Shown here: positions 20,331 through 31,119 of the stretch, piece by piece
How positions within the stretch are numbered: position 1 is the first letter of the stretch
How the letters are laid out: each line of letters begins with the position of its first letter
Assembly: GCA_036365455.1 (NCBI GenBank)
Contig: JAWQUS010000004.1
Span: forward strand, 4,967,501 to 5,031,500
Direction of reading: 5' to 3'
DNA from: Macrosoma leucophasiata
Taxonomy: Eukaryota; Arthropoda; Insecta; Lepidoptera; Hedylidae
Length of the DNA stretch: 64,000 bases
The notes under the pieces: generated by a model
Told to the model about the DNA's origin: nothing
What the model saw: the letters and a program-made list of their open reading frames with translations, nothing else
Database searches by the model: none
Made by a program: the position numbers and the translations under genes

Positions 20331-20509
20331 GTAGGAAAAAAAAATGTTTTGTTATCTTTACAATCAAATACCTAATATATGATTGTTGTTTAATAAAATA
20401 CTCGTTTTTAAACCTTCCGCAAGAAATTTCTTAAGCGCAGGTGAAAACCACTATACGATTCCAAAAATATTTTCAGAGATTATCGCGCACAAGTCAACCT
20501 AGCAAGCTT

Positions 20510-20640
20510 TGTTTTACTAAATGTATAAGTATACCAAAATGTCTCGCGACCTTCACTAATGGTGGCCACCCGACAGCGATACGCGGTCATTCACCTGCCC
20601 TCATGTTAATTCACCTGTCTTCGTAACTTAAATTTGTTGT
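20510..20640 (+). repeat. Repeat U copy 1
   Basis: Shares CCGACAGCGAT.CGCGGT and the surrounding about 60 bp with 21480-21590, in the same orientation about 960 bp away. The plus-strand frames also match (FTNGGHPTAIRGHSPA here, FTNDGNPTAMRGPSPA there), though each lies in a short frame with no recognised domain. Confidence 0.5.
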
Positions 20641-20790
20641 TCTCAATTTATGTTCTCAAAATCGCATAGGAAGGCGTATCTTTCACTGTTAAAAAGAGTC
20701 GTTTGTTTTTTCTTGACAAATTATAGGGACTCATCACTTCTGGCAGCGTGACAGTAGATATGCCGTTCTTCAATCGCCAATATCTAACTT

Positions 20791-21240
20791 TTTATATGTA
20801 ATGGAAGTGGCAAATAAGCATGCAATCACATTGATGTAAAGTTATGACTGCAGCCTATAGATACTCACACAAAGACCAAGGTCAAAATGCAGATGCGTTA
20901 CCACTCCAGAGGCTAACTACTACTAAGGTGTTTTGCCTCTTTGCCGGAAATTACAGGGCCGTACATTACCACCTGACCGGAATACGATAGTGCTGAACAC
21001 TACGGGTGATATTCACAGACCGCATAACGACTTTACTTCGAGCAAAGTATGCATAGAACTGTCAGTACAGTATGAGTTTTTACAGTTCAAAGCGTACTTG
21101 TAGTACGTGTTGCTGAAAGTAAACTCGTAGTGCAGTCTGTGATTCTCGCACTACCATTTAGCGGCAAGTATATAAGTATGTAAGGTAATGCGGTGGTGCC
21201 TACGCCCGCGAGCTCCGTCACTGGAGCTCTACCACCAGTA
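20791..21240 (-). mobile_element. Repeat C copy interrupted by MITE-R
   Basis: A complete minus C copy split at 21003 by a 145-bp palindromic insertion. The hexamer CACTAC flanks the insertion on both sides (20998-21003, 21149-21154). Confidence 0.85.
21004..21148. mobile_element. MITE-R, palindromic, nested in repeat C
   Basis: The arms begin GGGTGATATTCACAGACCGC and, on the opposite strand, GCGAGAATCACAGACTGCAC. Most of the 145 bp can fold on itself. Related pieces lie at 59290-59330 and 61130-61240. With a 5-6 bp duplication it resembles a short non-autonomous DNA transposon. The superfamily is not determined. Confidence 0.75.
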
Positions 21241-21479
21241 AAACTGACTGTATTTTCCATTATTATCTTACGAACTGCGTTTGTATTTATATGATACCTA
21301 CTTATCAATACTATTTTTTTTTTATCATGTAGTGGCAAACGAGCATACAGTTTCCAATAATGGTAAGTAATAATGTAACAAAAACAAATGTTATTGTACT
21401 TCACGAACCGAAGGAAATGAAGTTTTTTAACTATAAAATAAACGGATTATCTAAAAGAACATATACCTTTACCAAAATT

Positions 21480-21590
21480 AGTTTTCGATGTTATCCCGTG
21501 TCCTTCACAAATGATGGAAACCCGACAGCGATGCGCGGTCCTTCACCCGCCCCTTTGTTTATACAACTGACTGTTCATTTCATAGCGCGT
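21480..21590 (+). repeat. Repeat U copy 2
   Basis: Diverged partner of the 20.5 kb copy (TTCACAAATGATGGAAACCC, ATGCGCGGTCCTTCACCCGC). Confidence 0.5.
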
Positions 21591-21883
21591 ATTTTCCTGC
21601 TTCTACTACATATGTAAATTTACGTCACGACCCTAATAACATACCTTGAAAGGTTTAAATAACTACAAAAAACCTCTTAAAACATGGTGATGGCATATCC
21701 TCGAAACCTTTAGTGCTCTTTATTTCAGAGTACCTATTGAAGGGAAAATTAAATATATTAGAATTTTGTGATAACGTTAAACAACAGCCCATCTAAACTA
21801 AACTTAATTACCGATTAAATCCCAATTTAATCGGTTCACTGTCTTGTAAAACATTGAATAAAGCAAGATAGTAAAACTAAAAA

Positions 21884-22103
21884 CGCTTGTAATCCCCGAA
21901 GGGGTAGGCAGAGGAAAATGTATGCATTCAAACTTACTGCAAATACCCACGATTCGCCGGTTACGTTTTTGGCCCATGTAACAAGTGGCGGGCCTATTGA
22001 CATCGGGCACAATACCAAACTCCGAGATACTGTGTTTCTTCCAGAAAACGGAATAATCCCATTTAACCAGAGATAAAGGATTTTACACCCTTATCTCTAA
22101 CAG
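21884..22103 (-). mobile_element. SINE-A copy 4, head missing
   Basis: The 3' two thirds of SINE-A on the minus strand. The tRNA-like head is absent beyond TTATCTCTAACAG, so this is a 5'-truncated insertion. Confidence 0.8.
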
Positions 22104-24200
22104 TCTATTCAATTGCGAACCAATAACAATAAATTAAACACATTTAAAATTGCCGAAATTGCATTTAACTGAGGCGTTACGCGATACCATTTTCGATAAA
22201 AATATATTGTTTACCTTTATACACAAAAATGAAAGACATACGCTTTGACAACAGCGTTTCAGTTAAGTGGTTAAACCGCTGCGCTGGTGAAGTTCGCGGC
22301 CTATCGCTGGCTGGAGAACATTTATTTATTCTTTTTATGCACGAAGATGGTACATAAAGGCGGACTTAATTCCACTAGGCATTATCTCCCAGTCAACCTT
22401 TGGGTTATGAAGAGAGCGACGATGTAGGTTCAAAACGGGTCTAAATTTAGAAATTATGAGCGGAAAAAGATTTAATTAAATAATAATATGATTAAATATA
22501 TATGAAAATGAAGATGGCTCAAGGCTGGCAGTTTTCATTCCATCTTTGAAGGAGTATTATATCCAGCGGTGTACAGTGGGTGGTAATGATTTACTACGAA
22601 CTTTTGAATAGATTTCCGCGCTTACAGTACTGTTGATACCTTTAACCTTATCAAAAGCAATAATCTTTTTTTGGTCATTTATACCACCTTTTGCTAGGTT
22701 TTTAAGAACCACAGATTTCACGAACTCACTTGGCATTTAGAATTAGAGACAGAGTTCTGAATTTGCCAGACTTAATTGTTATTCCCAAGCTATTCTTATG
22801 TCCATTCACATTTATCCTACCCCATTATCCTTAAAACCATCGTTCTGAATAACAATAAGACGTTTACTCAAGAGAGTCTAGCAAAAGATTGTACACAATG
22901 CCTACAACTTTTTAATAGCAACATATAATTTTGCGTATAATGTGAGCTTTAGAACCAGGCGCTGCTGAAAGTTTGGATTGAATACATAAATAAAATTAAC
23001 ATTAACGTACCGTGAATTGCCATTTAGGACACAATGTGCTATTTGGCAGATTGTTGGGCCCTCATTGTTAATACTGTCATAAAATTAAGCCTCTAAAAAA
23101 TCACCAGAATAATGAGATACTTACCCACACAGATATTTAGGTCTGAACTTCAAAATAATTCTGTTCACAATTGGGTCTCTTTAAAAAGATACAATACGTG
23201 GTTTTGAAAAATCTTATACTCTTTTTCATCTCTCCACAGACCAATCAGCCTTATGCATGTTGTTTTAAAATGTTTTAATTTTGAACGTCGAAATGCTTGT
23301 TCGCTCTTTTTCTTCAAGTCATGCACAATCACAATCTAACTAAAGGTGATATAATGGCAATAAGTAGGTACTTAGATACTAAGTAAGCGAAAAACCCTGC
23401 CAGGTGCAAATCGAAACCATGTTCACAGGATGCCGTACCTACAGTTGATAGATTTCCAATGGTATCTTTAATACCATAGACTTATAAGTTTTGCTATAAT
23501 CTGAATGTCAAGAAATATTTTGGTACGTTTTTTCAAAACTGTAGGTCAACTTTGCACAAAAGGTACCTTATAAGAGGGAAAGTCAATATTAGTCTTTTTT
23601 CTTAAAGGACTTCAAAATTAATAAATCTGAATTTACTTCAAAAATTATCACAGAATATACTTCTCCTTATTAAAACTAAGGTTTACTTCAAATGTCTATC
23701 CGTGATCTTTTAGGTTTGGATCTTTGAAATTTCAATCCAATCAATCCAACAGTTTTGACGACCCAACATATGACGGACAGACGAGTGACCTTATAAGAGT
23801 TCTGTATATTCTTCTGACATTACTCAAATATAAACAAAACAGGAAGCAAACTCCATTTTGATTTTATTAAACAGAAACAATCTCTTCCCGAAGAACACGG
23901 GACTCATTAAAAATGAAGGCCAGCAAATCATCTCCCTGATACGCCCTTCGGGAAATTGTGCTATGTTCAATTATACTCGAAATTTACTGCTTATTTGGCT
24001 CACATGGATTCAGAAAATTGCAGCTTGTATATTTTTTTACGTAATGCAGGATTACCGTATGTGGCGGTATTTTGGACATTCGATGAGGCCAATTTGGTAC
24101 TAATACGCACGGTAGATATAAGAAATACCTATAGATCTTTTCTATATCTTTCCTATAGATCTTTAATAAGTCACAAAGTCTCATCTATTTTACTGCAGTA
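22104..24200. other. Low-repeat unassigned stretch
   Basis: About 2.1 kb with few recognisable elements: a J-like fragment near 22350-22400 and a family-H-like end near 23750-23810 (GACGGACAGACGAGTGACCTTATAAG). Frames at 23858-24103 and 23956-24213 have no recognised motif and look like chance. This is the longest candidate for ordinary intronic or intergenic sequence. Confidence 0.4.
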
Positions 24201-24204
24201 TCTC

Positions 24205-24445
24205 AAGACGTAGGTCCTTTACCAGAGTGTGTTGCTAGGGTTGTCATATGGAACTGAAGCCTGGTCGAGGCCTATGCTATGGGCTTCATAAGCAAGATTA
24301 TAAGAAGACTCTAGGCCACGCAGAGGAGAATAGAGATAGCTTAACTTGGCGTTTCCCTTTGAGATCGAATCAGAACAGATTTCAATGGGAGCCAAAGTAA
24401 CCGACAAAGGCCACCGAATAGTGAAACTTACGAATAAATCACGGA
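24205..24445 (+). pseudogene. Decayed non-LTR reverse transcriptase C-terminal region
   Basis: A plus-strand frame reads LYQSVLLGLSYGTEAWS. A second frame then gives ATQRRIEIA.LGVSL.DRIR with stops, followed by MGAKVTDKGHRIVKLT. These match, in order, the conserved YGAE.W, QR.MER.MLGVSLRD and TKVTDI..R...L blocks that follow the catalytic domain in RTE/BovB-type insect LINE proteins. At least one frameshift and several stops show it is dead. A C copy follows at 24493. Confidence 0.7.
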
Positions 24446-24492
24446 CCACATTGCTTGAAAGATCGATCACCTTTGTTGATGCAAAAGGATTC

Positions 24493-24777
24493 ATTTTTAT
24501 ATGTAATGAAGTGGCAAACAAGCCTGCAGTTCACATTGATGTTAAGTGAGAGTGCAGCCTATAGACACCCACACAAAGACCAAGGTCAAAATACAGATGC
24601 GTTACTACTCCTGAGGCCTAAGATGTTATGCCTCTGTGCCAAAAATTACAGGGCCGTACATTACCACCTGACCGGAACACGATAGTGCTGAACACTACCA
24701 TTTAGCGGCAAGTATATTAGGTAATGCGGTGGTGCCTACGCACGCGAGCTCCGTCACTGGAGCTCTACCACCAGTAA
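24493..24777 (-). mobile_element. Repeat C copy, minus
   Basis: Full-length young copy with a small deletion in GATGTTAAGTGA.GAGTGCAGCC. Confidence 0.85.
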
Positions 24778-25019
24778 GCATTGACTGCATGCTGAAACAT
24801 CTTTCAACCTTTTTTCTTAGGGTATCGCATGCGATGCGATAGGGTTACCCTATCAGAAAGGGTTCGTGTAAGGGTAACATAAGATGCACGTTTTAACAAG
24901 TTATTTAAAGGGAAACTATTAAAGGCTTTCCGTATGATATATATCCCATATTTTTTTGTTTAGTCTTAAAAAAGAGAGATATACTCTCTTTTACTCTTGT
25001 AAAAAAAGTATAGAATATT

Positions 25020-25195
25020 CTGTTGATACCTATTTTTATTAATTAGTATTTTTGGACCATTATTTATTTTATTTTGTTCATTTGACTTATTAATCAGTTG
25101 TTATTCGCTTTAATTTTAAATTTGTAATTTTACCTATCACAAGTAAATTCTATTATTTCCAAGTGATTAAATGAATTTTTGAGTTTGAGTTTATA
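25020..25195 (+). repeat. Repeat S, empty paralogue of the 29.7 kb MITE site
   Basis: TACCTATTTTTATTAATTAG, CATTTGACTTATTAATCAGT and CCAAGTGATTAAATGAATTT match the two flanks of MITE-K at 29660-29731 and 30016-30118, without the MITE. It therefore shows what the target looked like before insertion. Confidence 0.7.
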
Positions 25196-25199
25196 GAGT

Positions 25200-25800
25200 A
25201 AGTCAATGGAAAGGTAACCAAGTTGAAAGGCGTTTTTATAAGGTAAAAATATATTAACCTATCAATTTAGTCGCTAAAAATAAAGATAGGGAAAGCGCTT
25301 CCTGTCTCTGCTTAGAAACAACTGGCATCAAGTTAGAAGTGTATAAAAGAGTTGGGTACAGTTCCAATAAACAAAACTAAAAGTGTAATCTTGACTCATG
25401 AATGGTAGCCAAGGTAAATGGTAATTAATTTAACATTTTTTCTTAAACCCGAATCATTCGATAATGACGTGATCATCGCTACTGAACAATAATCGTATAT
25501 CGTACCTTATCGACAGATTTAACGTATTAAAAACGTTGAACGCAACGATTACATCGTTTTCAGCAAACACTTTTCGTTGAAAATATAAACAATTAGAGGA
25601 TGTTGTACAATCCATAAAGTTTATAGTTTCCTCTGAAATGGTGAGAGCAGTAGTACTCTTGGCTGTATATTGAACAGGTAAATCTTATGTTTTAGCTTTT
25701 CCTAGTTCCCATTTTCACAGTCATACGTAAAGGTTTGAAAGTTTTTCAACAAATTTTAAATTCCTAAGTTAACAAATGTACGGTCTAGTTTTGGACCCAA
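25200..25800. other. Unassigned AT-rich spacer
   Basis: No gene or family recognised. A weak, old C-type 3' end follows at 25805-25870 (ATGTAATGAAAATGGCAAAC). Confidence 0.35.
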
Positions 25801-26043
25801 AGTTTTTTTATGTAATGAAAATGGCAAACAATCACGCCATTCAGCTTAGTTCAGGTAAGTGATTAAAAGTTCAAGTTTATGTTGCGCTTCCTACGCCTAC
25901 ATTAACTTTTCAGGCTTTATCTATCCAATCAGTGGTTTATGTTAAAAAAATACTTTTATGCCACTAATAAGTAATTCTATAGAAATGTAATCAAACCTCA
26001 TCAAACCTAATAGGTTAGGATCCCACTACAGAATTATTTCGTT

Positions 26044-26954
26044 CATCCTATTACGGATAAAATGGATGCCATTTTTGAAAAAGTGGAGCAAGATCGACAT
26101 ATAAGTAGTTACGACGTAGCTGAAGAACTGAGAATTGATCACAAAACAGTTTTGGCGCATTTGAAAAAAGCTGGGTACAAAAAAAAGCTCGATATTTGGG
26201 TACCTCACGAGCTCACTGAAAGAAACATAATGAACCGTGTACTCATTTTTTATTCTTTATTACGACGTAATGAAACCGAATCATTTTTGAAGAAGCTGAT
26301 AACTGGTGATGAAAAGTGGATCACGTACGACAAGAACGTGCGAAAAAAGTCGTGGTCAAAGGCCGGTCGGGCTTCACAGACTGTGGCGAAACCCGGGTTA
26401 ACTCGCAATAAGGTGATGTTGTGTGTGTGATGGGATTGGAAGGGCATTATTCATTATGAGCTATTACCACCAGGCAGGACTATCGATTCTGAACTCTACT
26501 GCGAACAACTGATGAGATTAAAGCAAGAAGTTGAGAGAAAGCGGCCGGAATTGATCAACAGAAGGGGTGTGGTGTTTCATCATGATAACGCTAGACCTCA
26601 CACATCTATAGCCACTCAGCAAAAATTAAGAGAGTTTGGCTGGGAGGTGTTAATGCATCCGCCGTATAGTCCTGACCTTGCACCTTCAGATTTCCACCTG
26701 TTTCGGTCTCTTTAGAATTCTTTATGCAATGTTAGGTTAACATCACGAGAGGAGTGCCAAATCCACTTGTCGCGGTATTTTGATGCGAAGTCCCAAAATT
26801 TTTATAGCAATGGGATCATGTTCCTACCTACAAGATGGCAAAAGGTTATCGAACAAAATGGTACATACATACTTTAGTTAAATTTAAATAAACTATATTA
26901 AAAAATGTTTTGAATTATCTTAAAAAATGCGAAGAAACTTTTTCCCCAACCTTA
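26044..26954 (+). mobile_element. Mariner element, 5' end lost
   Basis: The 3' terminal inverted repeat is recognisable at about 26928-26954: its complement reads AAGGTTGGGGAAAAAGTTTC, a typical mariner terminus. No matching 5' repeat and no DNA for the first roughly 90-100 transposase codons is present, so the left end was deleted. Confidence 0.8.
26062..26875 (+). pseudogene. Mariner transposase pseudogene
   Basis: Mariner-family (DD34D) transposase, a DNA cut-and-paste enzyme. Visible are the WVPHEL linker motif, TGDEKW with the first catalytic Asp, HDNARPH with the second, and YSPDLAPSDFH with the third. The order and spacing are intact. The N-terminal DNA-binding half is mostly missing. 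Two in-frame stops interrupt an otherwise open frame: TGA at 26428-26430 where Trp is expected, and TAG at 26713-26715 shortly after the third motif. The frame then continues to 26875. With no frameshift, decay appears moderate. It cannot make a functional enzyme. Confidence 0.9.
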
Positions 26955-27183
26955 TATTTTAGTTCCGCCCCGATTCCTTTTTACGTCCATAACGTACATG
27001 CATTATTTTTAAATATCAAATTAATGCTATTTTTTTTCGCATTATTATTATTTCCGGGAGCCAAATTGAATCGGCCGCAAATAAGAGTTCCTGGATGTTA
27101 AAGATAAAATAATTAAAAAAAAATACTTGCGGCCAAATTTTGTTTGGCAACCTTGTAAATATATATATATATATTCTCCTAGA

Positions 27184-27376
27184 CCAGTGATTCCCAAAGT
27201 GGTCCAGGTGTACCCCCTGGGATCCATGGGAGGCTCAATGGGGGAGACTGCATATGTGTGAATTAAAAATGTAAATATGGGATTGTGATATAGGTATATA
27301 AATGTAACAAGGTGGGGGTCCACCGAAACCAGAAAAAAATTGATAGGGGTCTAAAAGAAAAAATAATTTGAGAACC
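27184..27376. mobile_element. hAT-like non-autonomous element
   Basis: The left end CAGTGATTCCCAAAGTGGTC and a right end TTTGAGAACCTC resemble the imperfect ends of hAT elements (CAGTG.TTCCCAAA). Inside are CCCCCTGGGATCCATGGG and GGTGGGGGTCCACCG. No coding frame is present. The superfamily is inferred from end similarity only. Confidence 0.5.
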
Positions 27377-27663
27377 TCAAGAATTTGCAACATATCTTGA
27401 TGAAGGAAATGATTCTACAGTGGGTTCCTAACCTATTAGGTTCTGTCCCAGATCGATCAGAATTTCGATTATATTCAATCGGTTCAATCTCGAATAACAC
27501 CGACAATTGATAGAGGGCCAATATGAGAGTAATGTTTACTTTACAACTATTATTAGATTTTTTTATTCAATGCAGAGTACTCAATGCTTGCACTTGACCG
27601 ATTTCTCGTACTTTTAGCTTCAGCTGGGTACGTTATGATTATACAAAACTATCAGATATTATA

Positions 27664-27872
27664 CTAGCGGCCCGCCACGGCTTCGCGCGGGTGCAACGTT
27701 ACCTACCCTCTCCTTTTTATCTTAGCATGATGTTATATAGCCTAAAGCCTTCCTCGATAAATGGGCTACCTAACCGTGAAATAACTTTTCAAATCGGACC
27801 AGCAGTTCTTGAGATTAGCGCGTTCAAGCAAACAAACAAACTTTTCAGCTTTATAATATTACTACAGTCTTA
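27664..27872 (+). repeat. Repeat G copy 1
   Basis: CTAGCGGCCCGCCACGGCTT and CGCGGGTGCAACGTTACC at the start; CAGTTCTTGAGATTAGCGCG, AAACAAACAAAC and CTTTATAATATTACTACAG at the end. This is a very common insect non-coding repeat with a fixed 5' and 3' end, possibly a LINE derivative. Other copies: 45.2 and 60.4 kb. Confidence 0.6.
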
Positions 27873-27874
27873 AC

Positions 27875-28355
27875 AAAACAAAAGTGTTAATTATATTACA
27901 ATAGATAAGCAAACATAAGGTTATGATAGTATTAAGTTCTATTTATAAAAATTAAATATGAATTCATTACAAGTTTACTGTCTTAAACTGACATCCTTTG
28001 CTTTTCAATCAACGTGAACGAAGCGTTACACTCGGCAAACATTTCCAGACAGAATAACGTGAGCAACTATCGTAATCTCTTACGATAAAATCTAACTTTT
28101 AAGTGTTTACATAAAAATTGATACTGCCCTTTTATAGGTTAGAACTTGAATAGATCGATGTGATAGGACCCAACGACTTTTAAGGTTCGCAATTCATCAC
28201 AATATTGTCATTTTTATGGCCCGTTCACTCGAGTACGACGTTTTACCACCCTTTATCTAAAGCTGTTTTACAATCGTCTTTATAGTCAGCCTTTTCTAAT
28301 CTCCCAAACAAGGGAAATTGGACACGGGAATAAATTGTGCTGTGCGTTGTCTGTT
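27875..28355. other. Unassigned spacer
   Basis: Nothing recognised between repeat G and repeat C. Confidence 0.35.
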
Positions 28356-28356
28356 C

Positions 28357-28643
28357 TGTTTTTTTTATATAATGGAAGTGGCAAACAAGCATGCAGTTTA
28401 CATTGATGTTAAGTGATGACTGCAGCCTATAGACACTAACACAAAGACCAAGGTCAAAATGCAGATGCGTTACCACTGCTGAGACCTAAGGTGTTACGCC
28501 TCTGTGCCGGAAATTACCTACAGGGCCGTACATTACCACCTGACCGGAAAACGATAGTGCTGAACACTACCATTTAGCGGCATGTATATTAGGTAATGCG
28601 GTGGTGCCTACGCCCGCGAGTTCCGTAGCACTACCACCACTAA
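28357..28643 (-). mobile_element. Repeat C copy, left arm of inverted pair
   Basis: Nearly complete minus copy. Its head (ACTACCACCACTA) stops 12 bp before a plus copy starts, giving a head-to-head inverted repeat. Confidence 0.85.
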
Positions 28644-28655
28644 AAAAACCTATGT

Positions 28656-28815
28656 TACTGGTGGTAGAGCTCCAGTGACGGAGCTCGCAGGCGTAGGCAC
28701 TGCACCGCACCACACCACCGCATTACCTAATATACTTGCCGCTAAATGGTAGTGTTCAGCACTATCGTGTTCCGGTCAGGTGGTAATGTACGGCCCTGTA
28801 ATTTCCGGCACAGAC
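28656..28815 (+). mobile_element. Repeat C copy, right arm, 3' truncated
   Basis: The first 160 bp of C, with a local CAC expansion (GCACTGCACCGCACCACACC). It stops after TTCCGGCACAGA, without an A tail. Confidence 0.8.
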
Positions 28816-28920
28816 GAGATTACAGATTTTATCGAGACGAAAGTTTCTCAAATTCTCAAATCATACACCAATTTTCGGTTTCGAAATTAAACATAAAAAA
28901 ATAAAAAAATAAAAATATAC

Positions 28921-29113
28921 GCTTTCACTCAGAGCCTTACAGTAGGTATAAACCTGTGTCGTGGGTGCCGTTGTACACATACAACACATACACAAACACC
29001 CAGACCCGAAACAAATATCTGTAGGCCATACAAATATTTGTTCCGGTGCGGGGATCGAACCCGCGACCCTTCGAATCAAACGGTCATCTCACACCGCTGG
29101 ACTATCCGAGTCG
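28921..29113 (-). mobile_element. SINE-B copy 2, minus
   Basis: Full length. The B box (GGTTCGATCCC on the minus strand) is intact, and the head pairs imperfectly (CGACTCGGATAG). It is immediately followed by a plus-oriented B 3' half. Confidence 0.85.
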
Positions 29114-29126
29114 TCATTATTACATT

Positions 29127-29210
29127 GGGTGTTTGTGTATGTGTTGTATGTGTACAACGGCACCCACGACACAGGTTTATACCTAATGTGGGGCTGTGAG
29201 TGTAAGCTTA
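29127..29210 (+). mobile_element. SINE-B 3' half, plus
   Basis: Only GGGTGTTTGTGTATGTGTTG through TGTAAGCTTATTTT. Paired with the preceding minus copy it makes a partial inverted repeat. Confidence 0.8.
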
Positions 29211-29374
29211 TTTTATTTTATTTTATTTTTTATTTTATTACACAAAATGGGGCACTCAAAGAAGAAATAAATACACGTAATATCTCCATATACTCCCCCC
29301 TCCCCTTGTGATGTTTAGTGATTTTTTCCTGAACCCCCCGTCCCCCTTTCGAGCCTGACGTGATTACTGGACGA

Positions 29375-29560
29375 CCCCTTAGATGGTAATTTATGGGCCC
29401 CGTAATAACTATCACAGAGGCATAACAACTAAGACCTCAGGGTAACGCATATGCATTTTGACTTCTGGTTTTTGTGTCGATGTCTATAGGCTGTAATCAT
29501 CACTCCACATCCATGTCAACTGTATGCTTGAATGCCACCGTCGTTAAATAAAAAAAAAAA
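29375..29560 (+). mobile_element. Repeat C2 copy, plus
   Basis: Older subfamily (CCCCGTAATAACTATCACAG, TTGACTTCTGGTTTTTGTG, ending CGTTAAATAAAAAAA). The first 90 bp are lost. Confidence 0.7.
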
Positions 29561-29659
29561 TTGGCTTTAATTTGATATAGAACTCTGCCAGTGAATGACA
29601 AAGAATGTCCTATATTTTTATATTTGTCTTATCTTACCGCTTGTAAAGGAGAGTATGGA

Positions 29660-30118
29660 ACAGACGTGATACCTATTTTTATTATTAAGTATTTTTGGAT
29701 AATTATTTACTTTATTTTTGTTTATTTTGACCATAGAGCAACACCGGAGGGGGGTAGACATATGTCGGCTTTCCCCTCTGTCAAAGTACAAGCCCAAATG
29801 GGCCTATACCAGTCGCCTAGATGTTTAAATGTGTGCGTAAAATGTTTCTGTATTTTGTTAAAGTCAAGGTGTGAGTTTCGTAGTAATAGACGATTTTTGT
29901 AGTGTATGTGTGTGTGTCACATGCATTTCTCCCCGCAAAAAATGACAGACTGTTTTGCATCGGTAATAAACGCTATGGCTACTCCCCTCCAGTCCGCCGC
30001 CCATGTTGCTCTATGACTTTGACATATTAATAAACGTATCAGTTGTTATTCGCTTTCCTATCACAAGCAAAATCTATTACCTATTTCCAAGTGATTACCA
30101 AATTTTTGAGTTTGAGTT
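29660..30118 (+). repeat. Repeat S copy split by MITE-K
   Basis: The flanks at 29660-29731 and 30016-30118 together reconstitute the sequence seen uninterrupted at 25020-25195. The class of S is unknown. Confidence 0.65.
29732..30015 (-). mobile_element. MITE-K copy 1
   Basis: Terminal inverted repeats CATAGAGCAACA and TGTTGCTCTATG enclose a 284-bp element with no coding capacity. Flanking ATTTTGAC (29724-29731) and ACTTTGAC (30016-30023) look like an 8-bp target duplication with one change, supported by the empty paralogue at 25.02-25.20 kb. A duplication of 8 or 9 bp fits hAT-like or Mutator-like elements. Orientation is opposite to the 57.4 kb copy. Confidence 0.8.
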
Positions 30119-30124
30119 TGATAG

Positions 30125-30500
30125 GTATGCGTTCTAATTATTTTTAAACCAAAGACCGTTTTTATTGACATCCAAAATTACCATTTATGAACATAACAAT
30201 GATTGGCAAGCATTTTCCTCATAATAAAAATCCTGTTTCTACTTCGAAGATGGACGTTATTATGGGGCATGACTGTAATTGTCAACGATTCAATTTTCCT
30301 TCTCTTTTATAAGGATAACAGGAGCACTTCAACAAAACAATTTGACTCAAGCGCACTTGAGTGCTTGATTTATTGGATAATAGATTCGTTTCGGTTTTTA
30401 TGCAGGCAGTAGAAGTCATTTGGAATCTCTTTGGTGAAAACTTTTTGTATCTCTTTAGTTACTGTACCGTTTAGTAATTATACGTACCTATATATTTTAC
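30125..30500. other. Unassigned spacer
   Basis: No recognised element or gene. Confidence 0.35.
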
Positions 30501-30504
30501 GTAA

Positions 30505-30597
30505 CGTAACTTTACGCCTGTAATTCCTGAAGTGGTAGGCAGAGGTGCTTGCATACAAGCAAACACCCACGATTCGCCGGTTATGTTTTGGCCCAGG
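30505..30597 (-). mobile_element. SINE-A 3' fragment, minus
   Basis: Covers only the 3' end of SINE-A up to TTATGTTTTGGCCCAG, where a T run and a C copy begin. Confidence 0.75.
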
Positions 30598-30598
30598 T

Positions 30599-30823
30599 TT
30601 TTTTTTTTTTTTATGTTTGCCTCACAAAGTCCTAGTTCAAAATGCAGATGCGTTACCACTCCTGAGGCCTAACGTGGTATGCCTCTGTGCCGGAAATTAC
30701 AGGGCCGTACATTACCACCTGACCGGAACACGATAGTGCTGAACACGAGCATTTAGCGGCAAGTATATTAGGTAATGCGGTGGTGCCTACGCCTGCGAGC
30801 TCCGTCACTGGAGCTCTACCAAG
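30599..30823 (-). mobile_element. Repeat C copy, minus, 3' part deleted
   Basis: Begins with a T run and continues from GCCTCACAAAGTCC. About 50 bp before the A tail are missing, and the head ends CTGGAGCTCTACCAAGG. Confidence 0.8.
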
Positions 30824-31119
30824 GTAATAGTGTAACAAGCCTGTTGAAACATCTGGGCACTTTTATCTCCGCAAATTTTTCGAATCTATCAAATTTTACA
30901 GGGTAGGTACTTCCCTTGAACTCAGAATCTTTACTTTTTTAATAAACAACGTCATAAAGCACAAATTAAGGAAAAATTGCGAAAACCGTAAATTTTTAGT
31001 TAAATAGTATATAAAAAAAAATACTAATATACCTATAGGTTTGTACGAACCCTCGGTGCGTGAGTCCTACTTGCACTTAGAAGTTTTTTTTTATACTTTC
31101 ATTTACATTCTCTGTATTG

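Noticed and set aside
28961..29311. 116-codon plus-strand frame
   Set aside because: Entirely within two SINE-B copies in opposite orientation; the predicted peptide (ICSGAGIEPATL) is the B-box region translated, as in other SINE-B copies.
29591..29902. 103-codon frame
   Set aside because: Begins in AT-rich DNA and continues into MITE-K; no recognised domain and not preserved in other K copies.
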